Numbered from the stretch's first letter, positions 18,151 through 27,687 are shown. The stretch is DNA of 64,000 nucleotides from Falsiroseomonas sp051433165 (GCF_051433165.1 NZ_JBHMFS010000011.1:62001-126000); one strand, 5' to 3'. Notes: a model not told the origin generated them from the sequence alone. Numbers and translations are program-made.

Positions 18151-19395
18151 ATGAGCGACGCGCCGATCTTCGACGCCAGGGCGTTTCGCCTGACGCAGTT
18201 CGAGGCCGATCTCACCGCCCGCGCCCGTGATTTCGGCGCCCGCGTGCTGGCGCCGCGCGCTGCGCGGTGGGACCGGGAGGCGAGCTTCCCGATCGACAAT
18301 TACCGCGACATGCACAGCGAAGGTCTGCTCGGCATCTGCATCCCGGCGGAGGAGGGCGGGGTGGGTGCCGATTTCCGCGCCTATTGCCTGACGGCGGCGG
18401 AGCTCGGGCGGTATTGCGGCGCTACGGCGCTGACTTGGAACATGCATGTCTGCAGCACGCTCTGGACCGGCGCGCTGACCGAAGATCTTGAAATGGACGA
18501 TGCGACGCGGGCGGAACATCGGCGGCGGCGGCGCCTGCACTACGACACCATCCTGCATCACGGAAAAATCTTCTCGCAGCCCTTCTCGGAAGGCGGCGCG
18601 GCAGCAGCTGGCGCGGTGGCCTTCGGCACCACGGCGGAACGCGTGCCAGGTGGCTTCCGCATCAACGGCAAGAAGATATTTGCCAGCCTCGCCGGCCACG
18701 CCGACACCTACGGCATCCTCTGCACCGAGATGCTACCGGGCGAAAAGGCATCGCGGAGAAACACGCTGTATCTCGGCGTGCCGGCGGATGCGCCGGGTGT
18801 GACGGTGACGGGCGAGTGGGATCCGCTGGGGATGCGCGGCACCGTCTCCCGCACCCTGATTTTCGAGAATGTCTTTGTGCCGGAGGATGCGGCGCTGATG
18901 CCGCCCGGCCTGTATTTCCAGGCGGCGATGCGCTGGCCGCACATGTTCCTCACGCTGTCACCCACCTATATGGGCCTGGCGCAGGCCGCCTATGATTTCT
19001 GCGTGCGCTATCTGCGGGGCGAGGTTCCCGGCACGCCGCCCGTGAAGCGCCGCATGTACCCCACGAAGCAGATCGCGGTGGCGCAGATGCGGGTGATGCT
19101 GGAACAGACCAAGGCGCTGTGGTTCCAGGCCATCACGGAAGCCGGGCCTGATCCCTCCAAGGAACAGATGCTGCGGGCGCTCGCCGCGCAGCACACAGTG
19201 ATGGAGAATGCGCAAGCCATCGCCAGCCTCGCCATCCGCACCTGCGGTGGCCAGGCGATGCTGAAATCCCTGCCGCTGGAACGCATTTTTCGCGACAGCC
19301 GCTGCGGCGCGCTGATGCTGCCCTGGACGGCGGAGCTGTGCATCGACCGTATCGGGCGCGATGCGCTGTATGAGAAGGGCGAGACGGACCAGTGA
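18151..19395 (+). CDS. Acyl-CoA dehydrogenase family protein
   Basis: A 414-residue flavoprotein of the acyl-CoA dehydrogenase fold. The N-terminal helical domain (about 1-125) is followed by the beta-domain with SQPFSEGG, then INGKKIFASLAGHADTYGIL and WDPLGMRGTVSRTLIF, then the C-terminal helical domain with IRTCGGQAMLKSLPLERIFRD. These are the usual FAD-binding segments. I cannot place the catalytic Glu with certainty. Some members of this fold are flavin monooxygenases rather than dehydrogenases. It starts 4 bp after the hydrolase and overlaps the ligase. Confidence 0.9.
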   Translation: MSDAPIFDARAFRLTQFEADLTARARDFGARVLAPRAARWDREASFPIDNYRDMHSEGLLGICIPAEEGGVGADFRAYCLTAAELGRYCGATALTWNMHVCSTLWTGALTEDLEMDDATRAEHRRRRRLHYDTILHHGKIFSQPFSEGGAAAAGAVAFGTTAERVPGGFRINGKKIFASLAGHADTYGILCTEMLPGEKASRRNTLYLGVPADAPGVTVTGEWDPLGMRGTVSRTLIFENVFVPEDAALMPPGLYFQAAMRWPHMFLTLSPTYMGLAQAAYDFCVRYLRGEVPGTPPVKRRMYPTKQIAVAQMRVMLEQTKALWFQAITEAGPDPSKEQMLRALAAQHTVMENAQAIASLAIRTCGGQAMLKSLPLERIFRDSRCGALMLPWTAELCIDRIGRDALYEKGETDQ

Positions 19396-20783
19396 GGCAC
19401 TGGCTCGCCGCGCAGCCGCCCGATCGTGTGGCGTTGCGCTTTGGCGATGTGGCTCTGACCTATGGCGCGCTGCACGCGCAGGCCGAGGCGATGGCGGCGG
19501 CGCTTGCCGCGCGCGGCGTGCGGCATGGCGACCGTGTCGGCTTCCTCGGCCAGAACCACCCCGCGCAGATCGTGGCGCTGTTCGCCTGCGCCCGGCTCGG
19601 CGCGCTGCTGCTGCCGCTGAACTGGCGCCTGGCCGCGCCGGAATGGCGTTTCATCCTCGACGATGCCGGCGTGAAGCTGCTGCTGGCGACGCCTGAGATG
19701 CTTTCCGCCATGCCTGGCCAGGCGCTGGATGCCACCACGCTTGCCGCGCCGGGCAATGCGCCGGATGATGGCGATGAACAAAGCCCGGTGCTGCTGGTCT
19801 ATACCAGCGGCACCACCGGCCGGCCGAAGGGCGCGGTGCTGGACCAGCGCGCGCTGCACCACAATGCGCTGAACGCGGCGCATGCTTTCGAAATGACGGC
19901 GCAGGACCGCGTGCTGACGGTGCTGCCGCTGTTCCATGTCGGCGGCCTCAACATCCAGACCACGCCGGCCCTGCACGCCGGCGCGGAGGTGCTGCTGCAT
20001 CCGCGCTTCGACGCCGACGCCTTTTTCGACGCCGTGGCGCGCAACTGCCCGACGCTCACTTTGCTGGTGCCTGCGGTGATGCAGGCCCTCGTCAGCCATC
20101 CGCGCTGGGCCGGCGCCGATCTCTCCAGCCTGCGCGCCGTCGGCGCCGGTTCCTCCGACGTGCCCCTGCCGCTGATCGAGGCGTTTCATGCGCGCGGCAT
20201 CCCCGTGCAGCAGGTTTATGGCGCCACCGAAACCTGTCCCATCGCCATCATCCAGAACCGCGCGGAGGCGCTGGCCGCCCCCGGTTCGCTCGGCCGCCCG
20301 GCTCTGCATGCGGAAGCGCGCATCGCTGGCGGCGCGACGGAGGGCGAAATCCAGATCCGCGGCCCCGCCACGCTGCGCCGCTACTGGCCGGACCTGCCGG
20401 CGCTGGATGAGGAAGGCTGGTTCGCCACCGGCGATGTCGGCCGCCTCGACCCGGAGGGTCGGTTCTGGTTCACCGACCGCCTCAAGCACGTGATCATCTC
20501 GGGCGGCGAGAACATCTATCCGGCGGAGGTGGAGCGCCTACTGCGCACCGCGCCCGGCATCACCGAGGGCGCCATCATCGGCCGCCCCGATCCGCGCTGG
20601 GGCGAGGTCCCGGTTGCCGTCGTCGTCCCCGCGCCCGGCTTCGACGCCGCCCGCGTGCTGGCGCATTTCGAGGGCCAGATCGCCCGCTTCAAGATTCCCC
20701 GCGCCGTGATCACCGTGCCCGCTTTGCCGCGCACGGCGCTCGGCAAGGTGGAGGTGGCAAAACTGCACAGCCTGCTGGCCTGA
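19392..20783 (+). CDS. AMP-forming acyl-CoA synthetase / ligase
   Basis: A 463-residue ANL-superfamily ligase that activates a carboxylic acid to its CoA ester. The P-loop-like motif is VYTSGTTGRPKGAVL (about 135-149), the A5 motif is YGATETCP, the A7 motif is GWFATGDVG, and the C-terminal Lys lies in LPRTALGKVEVAKL. The GTG start overlaps the acyl-CoA dehydrogenase stop (GTGA). It is slightly short for the family because the N-terminal domain is trimmed. With its neighbour it suggests CoA activation and oxidation of a carboxylated intermediate. Confidence 0.92.
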   Translation: MRHWLAAQPPDRVALRFGDVALTYGALHAQAEAMAAALAARGVRHGDRVGFLGQNHPAQIVALFACARLGALLLPLNWRLAAPEWRFILDDAGVKLLLATPEMLSAMPGQALDATTLAAPGNAPDDGDEQSPVLLVYTSGTTGRPKGAVLDQRALHHNALNAAHAFEMTAQDRVLTVLPLFHVGGLNIQTTPALHAGAEVLLHPRFDADAFFDAVARNCPTLTLLVPAVMQALVSHPRWAGADLSSLRAVGAGSSDVPLPLIEAFHARGIPVQQVYGATETCPIAIIQNRAEALAAPGSLGRPALHAEARIAGGATEGEIQIRGPATLRRYWPDLPALDEEGWFATGDVGRLDPEGRFWFTDRLKHVIISGGENIYPAEVERLLRTAPGITEGAIIGRPDPRWGEVPVAVVVPAPGFDAARVLAHFEGQIARFKIPRAVITVPALPRTALGKVEVAKLHSLLA

Positions 20784-20832
20784 CGCCGCAACTCGGGCAT
20801 GATCGGTCGAACCGCCCGAGGAACCGCCCCGC

Positions 20833-22170
20833 ATGATGCGCCTGAACGCCTTCGACATGGCGACGCCTGGCCATATCCAGCAAGGCCTATGGCGCCATCC
20901 GCGCGACACCGCGGCCAACTACACCAGCCTGGAGCATTGGACCGCCCTCGCCCGGCTGCTGGAGCGCGGCTTGTTCGATGGGCTGTTCCTGGCCGATGTG
21001 CTCGGCATCTATGATGTGCATGGCGGCAGCCCAGCTGCGGCGCTGCGCGGCGGCGTGCAGGTGCCGCTGCTGGACCCGGTGATGGTGGTGCCGGCCATGG
21101 CTGCCGTCACGCAAAACCTGGGCTTCGGCGTGACCTGCAACCTGGCCTACGAGCCGCCCTATCTGTTCGCGCGGCGAATGAGCACGCTGGACCATCTGAC
21201 CGGCGGCCGCATCGGCTGGAACATCGTCACCGGCTACCTCGACAGCGCCGCCCGCGCGCTGGGCCATGCCGAGCAGATGCGGCACGATGACCGCTACGAC
21301 CTGGCCGATGAATACATGCAGGCCGTCTATGCGCTGTGGGAGGGGAGCTGGGCCGGGGATGCGGTGCGGCGCGACCGCGAGGCCGGCCTCTACACCGATG
21401 CGTCCCGCGTGCGCCGCATCCACCACGCCGGCCCGCAATACCGGATCGACGCGATCCACCTGGCCGAACCCTCCCCACAACGCACGCCCGTGCTGTACCA
21501 GGCCGGCGCCAGCGAACGTGGCCGCCGCTTCGCCGGCACCCATGCCGAATGCGTCTTCGTCAATGGCACCAACGCATCCGTTGTCGCGCGGCTGGTGGCG
21601 CAGTTGCGCGCCGCGGCCGCACCGCGCCGCATCCTGGTCTTCGCCGGCGCCACCGTGGTGGTCGGACGTACCGAGGCGGAGGCGCGGGACATGCTGGCGG
21701 ATTACGCAAGCTGGGCGAGTGCGGAAGGCGCACTGGCCCATGCCTCCGCCTCGCTCGGCATCGACCTGGCAAAGTTCGGGATGGATGAGCCGGTTCGGGC
21801 CGGGGAGAGCCAGGCGATCCGATCCAACGTCGAAGCCATGGCCAAGGTCGCCGGGCCGGACTGGACGCCGCGCATGCTGCTGGCGCAATCCGTCCTCGGC
21901 AGCCGCCAGCCGCCCATCGTGGGCGATCCCGTGCAGGTGGCGGATTCGCTGGCCGGTTGGATGCAAGCGGCCGATGTCGATGGCTTCAACCTGTCCCGCA
22001 CCGTGATGCCGGAATGCCTGGAGGGCTTCATCGACCTGGTGGTGCCGGTGCTGCAGGAACGCGGCCTGTACAAGACCGGCTACGCCCCCGGCACCTACCG
22101 CGAGAAACTGTTCGGTGCGGGCCGGCTGCTGCCGGAAGGCCACCCCGCCGCACGGCATCGCTGGGCGTGA
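20833..22170 (+). CDS. LLM-class flavin-dependent monooxygenase (NtaA/SnaA/DszA type)
   Basis: A 445-residue bacterial luciferase-like monooxygenase of the two-component group that uses FMNH2 supplied by a separate reductase. Typical segments are YTSLEHWTALARLLERGLFD, FLADVLGIYD, ARRMSTLDHLTGGRIGWNIVT and YQAGASERGRRFAGTHAE. The length matches nitrilotriacetate monooxygenase component A. No flavin reductase gene lies in the window. It could hydroxylate or N-dealkylate a heterocycle in this operon. An ATG one codon later (20836) is equally possible. Confidence 0.92.
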   Translation: MMRLNAFDMATPGHIQQGLWRHPRDTAANYTSLEHWTALARLLERGLFDGLFLADVLGIYDVHGGSPAAALRGGVQVPLLDPVMVVPAMAAVTQNLGFGVTCNLAYEPPYLFARRMSTLDHLTGGRIGWNIVTGYLDSAARALGHAEQMRHDDRYDLADEYMQAVYALWEGSWAGDAVRRDREAGLYTDASRVRRIHHAGPQYRIDAIHLAEPSPQRTPVLYQAGASERGRRFAGTHAECVFVNGTNASVVARLVAQLRAAAAPRRILVFAGATVVVGRTEAEARDMLADYASWASAEGALAHASASLGIDLAKFGMDEPVRAGESQAIRSNVEAMAKVAGPDWTPRMLLAQSVLGSRQPPIVGDPVQVADSLAGWMQAADVDGFNLSRTVMPECLEGFIDLVVPVLQERGLYKTGYAPGTYREKLFGAGRLLPEGHPAARHRWA

Positions 22171-23381
22171 CCGGCAAGGCCCGCAACGTCGCGCTGATCA
22201 CCCTGGCGCAGGTACTGGCGCTGTCGCTGTGGTTCTCCTCCACCGCCGCCGGGCCGGGCATGCTGCTGGAGGCGCCCTGGCGCGGCGATGGCTACCAGGC
22301 GCTGCTGACCAGCGCGGTGCAGGCAGGCTTCGTGCTCGGCACGCTGGTGAGCGCCGCGCTGGCGCTGCCGGATCGCTTCGATCCGCGCCGCGTCTTCGCC
22401 CTCGCCGCCCTGCTCGGCGCCGCGGCCAACGGCGCCATCCTGCTGCTGCCGCCGGGGGCGGATGGGGTGATCGTGGCGCGCTTCGTCACCGGCATGGCAC
22501 TCGCCGGGGTCTATCCGGTGGGGATGAAGCTGGCCGCCGGCTGGGCGGATCGCGGCGATATGGGGCTGGTGGTGGGGCTGCTGGTGGGCGGGCTGACGCT
22601 GGGCTCCGCCGCGCCGCATCTGGTCTCCGCGCTCGGCGGCGTCGCGTGGCGGCCGGTGCTGGCGGTGGCGTCACTGACAGCCGTCGCGGCGGCGCTGCTG
22701 GTGGGGGTGGTGCGGCTCGGCCCGCGCCACGCGCCGGCGCCACCCTTCCGGCCGGCCACGGCGCTGGGGCTGTTCCGCAACCGCGGCACGCGGCTCGCGA
22801 CGCTCGGCTACCTTGGGCACATGTGGGAGCTCTATGCGATGTGGGCCTGGATCGGCCTGTATTTCGCCGCCAGCTTCGCCGCCTGGCGCGGCACCGGCGG
22901 GCCGGTGGCCAACGAGGCGGCGCTGGCCACCTTCGCGGTCATCGCCGTGGGCGCGCTGGGCTCCGTCGCGGCCGGGCTCGCGGCGGACCGTGTGGGGCGG
23001 GTGCGGGTGACGGTCGCCGCCATGGCCGTCTCCGGCGCCTGCTGCCTTTTGGCCGGCCCGGTCTTCGGGGTGCATCCGGCACTGGTGATGCTGCTCGGCC
23101 TGGTCTGGGGTGTCTCCGTGGTGGCGGATTCGGCACAATTCTCGGCCAGCGTGGCGGAGTTGGCGGAGCCGGGGCTGACCGGCACCATGCTGACGGTGCA
23201 GACCAGCCTGGGTTTCGCGCTGACCCTGGTGACAATCCACCTGATGCCGCCGATGGTCCAGGCGCTGGGCTGGGGCGGTGCCTTCGCCGTGCTGGCGCTG
23301 GGGCCGGCGCTGGGGTGCCTGGCCATGCTGCGCCTCGGCCGCAGCGCCGATGCGGCGCGGCTGGCGGGCGGACGGGGATAA
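22167..23381 (+). CDS. MFS transporter
   Basis: A 404-residue major facilitator with 12 predicted helices. The N-terminal half starts ARNVALITLAQVLALSLWF, helix 4 has GMALAGVYPVGMKLAAGWA and the central loop has the basic VRLGPRHAPAPP. A second-half motif is GLAADRVGRVRVT, equivalent to the A-motif. The start is GTG at 22167, overlapping the monooxygenase stop (GTGA); the open frame upstream is shadow. In this cluster it is the likely uptake system for the substrate, since no ABC or TctAB system is present. Confidence 0.88.
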   Translation: MTGKARNVALITLAQVLALSLWFSSTAAGPGMLLEAPWRGDGYQALLTSAVQAGFVLGTLVSAALALPDRFDPRRVFALAALLGAAANGAILLLPPGADGVIVARFVTGMALAGVYPVGMKLAAGWADRGDMGLVVGLLVGGLTLGSAAPHLVSALGGVAWRPVLAVASLTAVAAALLVGVVRLGPRHAPAPPFRPATALGLFRNRGTRLATLGYLGHMWELYAMWAWIGLYFAASFAAWRGTGGPVANEAALATFAVIAVGALGSVAAGLAADRVGRVRVTVAAMAVSGACCLLAGPVFGVHPALVMLLGLVWGVSVVADSAQFSASVAELAEPGLTGTMLTVQTSLGFALTLVTIHLMPPMVQALGWGGAFAVLALGPALGCLAMLRLGRSADAARLAGGRG

Positions 23382-23395
23382 AGGGGGCTTAGACC

Positions 23396-24793
23396 ATGAC
23401 GCTGCTGATCCGCGACACCACCATCGTCACCGGCGACGAGGCCGGCACCATCCACTACGCCGCGGCGCTCGCCATCGAGGGCAATCGCATCGCTGCCATC
23501 GGCCCGGATGCGGAACTCGCCGCGCGCTTCCCCGAAGCCGAGACGGTGGATGGCAGCGGCCGCGTGGTCTTCCCCGGCTTCGCCAACATCCACACCCATC
23601 TCGGCATGACGCTGGCGCGCGGCGTGTTCGAGGATCTGTCGCCGCCGCACCACCCGCCCTTCTGCGGCGGCCTGTCGCCGATCCCGCTGCCCGTGCTGGC
23701 GCCGGCCGAACAGGCGGTGATGTGCCAGCTGGGCGCGCTGGAGGCGATCCGCTCCGGCACCACTGCGCTGCTGGAGGATGCCTCCGGCATCGCGGATTAC
23801 GCGCAGCAGATGGTGGAGACCGGGCTGCGCATGGTGCTGGCGGAGCGCTGCTGGGACCGCGCCGGTGGTGAAAGGGGGGGCGCCGGCATCGGCGACCCCG
23901 CCGCCTTCCGCCGCGACGCGGCGCTGGGCCAGGCCGGGCTGGCGCGGGCGGAGGCGCTGCACCGTCGCTGGCACGGCGCCGGTCACGGCCGCATCCAGGT
24001 CGGCATCGCCGCCTGGGCGCCGGACATGTGCTCCCCGGAACTACTTCGGGCGGTGGATGCCCTGCGCCAGAAACTGGATGCGGTCTGCACCATCCACCTC
24101 AACCAGATCTGGGGCGAGGTCGCGGCGGTGCAGGCGCATCGCGGCATGCTGCCGAGCGAATACCTCGACAGCATCGGCTTCCTGAACGACCGGCTGGTCG
24201 CCGCGCATTGCCGCTGCATGGCGCCGCTGGAGGAGAAGATCCTCGGCAAGCACCGCGTGCACGTCGCCTTCAACGCCGCCATCGCCGCGCGGCGCGGCCT
24301 CAGCCCGCGGGTGTGTGAGCTGGAGCAGGCCGGCTGCAACATCGGCATGGGCACCGACAACATGGCGGAGGACATGGTGGAGGTGATGCGCACCGGCCTG
24401 TTCATGGAACGCATCCGCCGCCAGGACGGCCGCAGCCCGACGCCGGAGGAGGCGCTGCGCTGGGCGACCCGCAACGGCTACCGCGCCATGGGCGTGGCGG
24501 ATGGAGGCTGGCTGGCCGAGGGCAATCTTGCGGATCTGGTGATGCTAAGGACCGACCGCGCGCATCTGGCGCCCTTCCTGCGCGCCGTCGCCGGCTTCGT
24601 GCATCAGGGCCAGGCGGCGGATATCGACGATGTCATGGTCGATGGCGCCTGGGTGATGCGCGACCGCGTGGTGCTGACGATGGATGAGGCGCGCGTGGTG
24701 CGGGAGGCGGAGGAGATTGCCGGGCGGGCCTGGGCGCGGCTGTTCGCGGAAAATCCGGGGATCGCGGTGCCGCCGGGCTTTCGGCCGCTGTAG
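23396..24793 (+). CDS. Amidohydrolase of the TRZ/ATZ (chlorohydrolase/deaminase) family
   Basis: A 465-residue metal-dependent hydrolase. It shows the zinc motif HTHLG (IHTHLGMT), the mid His in CTIHLNQIW, AAHCRCM and the Asp in NIGMGTDNMAED. The family deaminates or dechlorinates N-heterocycles such as triazines, guanine or cytosine. The C-terminal 53 codons lie over the antisense end of opgH. As the last gene of this run it may remove an amino group from a ring or an amide from a product. The true substrate cannot be told. Confidence 0.9.
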   Translation: MTLLIRDTTIVTGDEAGTIHYAAALAIEGNRIAAIGPDAELAARFPEAETVDGSGRVVFPGFANIHTHLGMTLARGVFEDLSPPHHPPFCGGLSPIPLPVLAPAEQAVMCQLGALEAIRSGTTALLEDASGIADYAQQMVETGLRMVLAERCWDRAGGERGGAGIGDPAAFRRDAALGQAGLARAEALHRRWHGAGHGRIQVGIAAWAPDMCSPELLRAVDALRQKLDAVCTIHLNQIWGEVAAVQAHRGMLPSEYLDSIGFLNDRLVAAHCRCMAPLEEKILGKHRVHVAFNAAIAARRGLSPRVCELEQAGCNIGMGTDNMAEDMVEVMRTGLFMERIRRQDGRSPTPEEALRWATRNGYRAMGVADGGWLAEGNLADLVMLRTDRAHLAPFLRAVAGFVHQGQAADIDDVMVDGAWVMRDRVVLTMDEARVVREAEEIAGRAWARLFAENPGIAVPPGFRPL

Positions 24794-26462
24794 CCTGCGG
24801 CGCGCCCAATTCCTCCGGCGTCGCGGCAATGCCGCGGGCGCGCAGCCGGGCGGACAGGCGCGGATCGGCGGTCAGCACACATAGCGGCACGGCCAGGATC
24901 AGCCCCGCCGTGAAGGGCAGCGCCAGGGCCAGGGCGGGCCAGGACAGGCTGGCGAAGGCGGCGGTCAGCAGCAGGCCGATGACGGTATGCGGCCACAGCA
25001 TCCGCATCGCGTCGCCCCAGGTGACGCCGCGATCGGCCCGGTTCTGCGGCAGCCAGCCGGGCTTGGCGCCGAAGGGCAGCAGGGCCAGGAAGATCGCCTT
25101 GTTGAGGTTCGACAGTGGCTCGAACAGCTGCGTGAAGACCAGCTCCACCAGCGCGCCGCGGGCGAAGGCGGCGCGGCCGCCATAGGTCTCGGCGACGCGG
25201 CGCTGGATCAGCACCTGCGCATAGCCGGCCAGTTTCGGCGCGAAGTAGCACAGCCAATGCGCCAGGATGGCCAGCGCCAGCGTCGCCATCGGCGTGCCCG
25301 CCCCGCCGCCGCTCAGCCCGTTCGCCGCCGCCAGCAGCAGCGCCAGCAGATAAAGCGGCGCGCCCAGGAACAGCAGGATCGCCTGCGCCAGTTGCAGCCG
25401 CCCGAGGGCCGTCATGCCGGGCAGGCGAAACAGATGGATGTACTGCATGTTGCCGGCGCCCCAGCGTTCGTCGCGGCGCAGGAATTCCGGCAAGGCGGGC
25501 GGGTTGGCTTCCAGGCTGCCGTCTTCGGCCGGCAGGCAGCGCACGGCCCAGCCGGCGGATTGCAGCCGCACGGATTCCACCATGTCGTGGCTCAGGATGC
25601 GGCTGCCATCGGGCAGCGCCTCCAGCTTCGCGTGCTCCCGGAAGGGGGCAACGCGCAGGATGGCGTTGTGGCCCCAATAGGGGCCGGCATCCATCTGCCA
25701 CCAGGCTTGGCCGGTGGCCCAGGCGCGCATGCCGGCGCGCATGCCGAACTGGAACAGGCGCGGGAAGGCGGCCGTGGCCGGGCGGCCGACGATGAGCTGC
25801 TGCACGATGCCGAGCTTCGGATCGGCCTCCATCACCGCGACCAGGCGCAGCACCGCGTCCGGGGTCATCACGCTGTCCGCGTCCAGCGTCAGGAAGAAGG
25901 CCTCCTCCGTCAGGTGATGGTCCAGCGCGTCCATGACGTTGCCGGCCTTGTAGCCGATGTTTTCCGTGCGGCGGCGGTAGCGGGCTGTGGGGTGGGCGGC
26001 GAGGAAGGGGCGGATCGCGGCGTCCTCCGCCGCCACGGCCTGCGGGTCCTGGGTGTCGGAAAGCAGCCACAGCCGGAACCGGTCGCCGGCGCCTTCCTGC
26101 TCCAGCCCGTGCAGCAGGGTGGTGAGCGGCGGCAGCACCGCCTCCATCGGCTCGTTCCGCAGGCAGACCAGCAGCGCGGTGGTGGAAGCGGGCGGGCCAG
26201 CTTTGGCGCGGGCCAAAGCGGGCAGCACGGCGGCGGCCGGGTCCGGCGCGCGCAGCAGGATCACGAGGCCGACCAGCGCATTGGCGGCGGACAGCGCCGC
26301 CCAGGGCGTTGTCAGCCCGATGCAGGCCAGGATCGCCCATTCCAGGGCACTGAGGCCGCCGGGCAGCAGCGCCCGCAGCAGCAGCACCAGCAGCAGCGCG
26401 GCCAGCGCCGCGACCAGCAGGCCAAACAGGGCGCGGCGAAGCAGGGGCGATTCGGGTGACAT
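24633..26462 (-). CDS. opgH: Glucan glucosyltransferase H (OpgH/MdoH)
   Basis: A 609-residue inner-membrane GT2 glucosyltransferase that builds the beta-glucan backbone of osmoregulated periplasmic glucans. Two N-terminal helices precede the catalytic domain, with LWLLSDTQDPQ, DADSV (DxD), LSHDMVESVRL and RRDERWGAGNMQY, the counterpart of QxxRW in which the Gln is not conserved. About five C-terminal helices follow. It is shorter than the E. coli enzyme (about 850) because the cytoplasmic extensions are absent. No opgG is in the window. The stop lies 161 bp inside the convergent amidohydrolase, with a disordered Pro/Arg tail as the overlap. Confidence 0.9.
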   Translation of the reverse strand: MSPESPLLRRALFGLLVAALAALLLVLLLRALLPGGLSALEWAILACIGLTTPWAALSAANALVGLVILLRAPDPAAAVLPALARAKAGPPASTTALLVCLRNEPMEAVLPPLTTLLHGLEQEGAGDRFRLWLLSDTQDPQAVAAEDAAIRPFLAAHPTARYRRRTENIGYKAGNVMDALDHHLTEEAFFLTLDADSVMTPDAVLRLVAVMEADPKLGIVQQLIVGRPATAAFPRLFQFGMRAGMRAWATGQAWWQMDAGPYWGHNAILRVAPFREHAKLEALPDGSRILSHDMVESVRLQSAGWAVRCLPAEDGSLEANPPALPEFLRRDERWGAGNMQYIHLFRLPGMTALGRLQLAQAILLFLGAPLYLLALLLAAANGLSGGGAGTPMATLALAILAHWLCYFAPKLAGYAQVLIQRRVAETYGGRAAFARGALVELVFTQLFEPLSNLNKAIFLALLPFGAKPGWLPQNRADRGVTWGDAMRMLWPHTVIGLLLTAAFASLSWPALALALPFTAGLILAVPLCVLTADPRLSARLRARGIAATPEELGAPQATAAESPAAPRSPDFPRTAAPRPARQSPPPPAPRAPHPSSAPRGRASPRRHRP

Positions 26463-26493
26463 GGGCACCCCATGCCGCCCGATGATGGCGCCC

Positions 26494-27267
26494 TTACGGC
26501 GAAAGCGGCACGCCCGCCTGCGCCAGGCGCAGCGCCGCCACGGACAGCCCCGCCCAGCCCGCCGTCGCCAGGCCAACGGGCCAGGCGGAGGCACGGGTCA
26601 GCAGCCAGAAGCCGGGCACCACCTGCATGGCGTGAATGGCGAGGAAATGCGCCACCCGCAGGTCGCCGCCATCGCGCGACCAGTAGAAGGGGGGGAAGCC
26701 CGGGGCGCCGCTGCCGCCGATGATCGGGCTGCCGGCGCCGCCGATAGCGAAGCCGGTGACGCCGCCGAGCACCCCCGCCACCACCAGGCCGAGCCCCACC
26801 GCCAGCCGCCAGCCGCGCGGCTGCGCCGCATCGCCGCGCGCCAGCACCAGAAGCCCGAGCAGTGCCGCCAGCGCCACCAGCACCGTGGCCCCCAGCCCCA
26901 TCAGGGAGAACATGATCTGTCCGAAGCCATCCTCTGCGAAATGGCTCGGCAGGCCGGCCGCGGCGCGGAGGGTGATCCAGCCCTGTTCGAAGCCTGCCGC
27001 CGCCAGGGTGCCCCACAGCACCAGCCCGGCCAGCACGCCCCGCCGCGCCGTCGGCGCCAGCACGCCCCAGGCCCAGGCGAGGGTCCAGAACCAGGGGATG
27101 AAGGAGGCGGCGAATTTCGCCGGCTTGATCCAGACCGAGCCACCATAGATCTGGCGCGGGTCCACCGCCATGGCGGCCAGGCTGAACACCAGGCAGCCCA
27201 GCGCCACCCAGCCGGCCCAGGCCAGCAGGTTCTGCCGCCGGTGCAGCTCCGTGACGAGGGCGTTCAT
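26494..27267 (-). CDS. Multi-pass membrane protein, unknown
   Basis: A 257-residue protein with about seven hydrophobic helices. Recognisable blocks are WAGWVALGCLVFSLAAM, KPAKFAASFIPWFWTLAWAW, GQIMFSLMGLG and VAHFLAIHAMQVVPGFWLL. The last carries His residues inside a helix, which might bind a cofactor or metal. I do not recognise a named family. ATG 27267 overlaps the stop of the ABA4-like gene by ATGA, so the two are translated as a unit. The association suggests a shared membrane role. Confidence 0.7.
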   Translation of the reverse strand: MNALVTELHRRQNLLAWAGWVALGCLVFSLAAMAVDPRQIYGGSVWIKPAKFAASFIPWFWTLAWAWGVLAPTARRGVLAGLVLWGTLAAAGFEQGWITLRAAAGLPSHFAEDGFGQIMFSLMGLGATVLVALAALLGLLVLARGDAAQPRGWRLAVGLGLVVAGVLGGVTGFAIGGAGSPIIGGSGAPGFPPFYWSRDGGDLRVAHFLAIHAMQVVPGFWLLTRASAWPVGLATAGWAGLSVAALRLAQAGVPLSP

Positions 27268-27674
27268 CGCCGCACCAACCGCACACCGAGGAACAGCAGC
27301 AGCCCCGCCGGCCCGGCCAGGAAGGTGGGCGGCAGGCACAGGCGCAGCGCCCAGGGGTTCACCCCCTCCGCCGTGCCGCGCCGGCAGATCCAGGCGCCGA
27401 TGAACAGGTCGAAGGCCAGGTAGTGCACCCAGCCGGCCAGCAGCACGCCCGGGTTGCGGAACAGCGCCGCGACCTCCGCCAGCGACCCGAAGCCGCCCTC
27501 CGCGCTGCCCCAATGCGTGGCCAGCAACACGATGTAGAGCGCGGCCAGCAAGGACGGGATGGTCAGGCCGGCCAGCATCCAATTCGCCCAGCGCCGCCCG
27601 GGTGCCACCAGCAGGGCGAGCCAGCCCGCCATGGCGATGGCGCCGGCGGCGGAGAAGATGGTTTCGAGCGGCAT
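27264..27674 (-). CDS. ABA4-like (DUF4281) membrane protein
   Basis: A 136-residue four-helix membrane protein whose segment WVHYLAFDLFIGAWICRR matches the signature of the ABA4/DUF4281 family. Plant ABA4 takes part in neoxanthin formation; bacterial members are uncharacterised. The ATG at 27674 is chosen because the longer frame crosses the operators. It is the first gene of the short operon repressed, I infer, by the divergent TetR protein. Confidence 0.83.
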   Translation of the reverse strand: MPLETIFSAAGAIAMAGWLALLVAPGRRWANWMLAGLTIPSLLAALYIVLLATHWGSAEGGFGSLAEVAALFRNPGVLLAGWVHYLAFDLFIGAWICRRGTAEGVNPWALRLCLPPTFLAGPAGLLLFLGVRLVRR

Positions 27675-27687
27675 GGCGCGACCCTCA

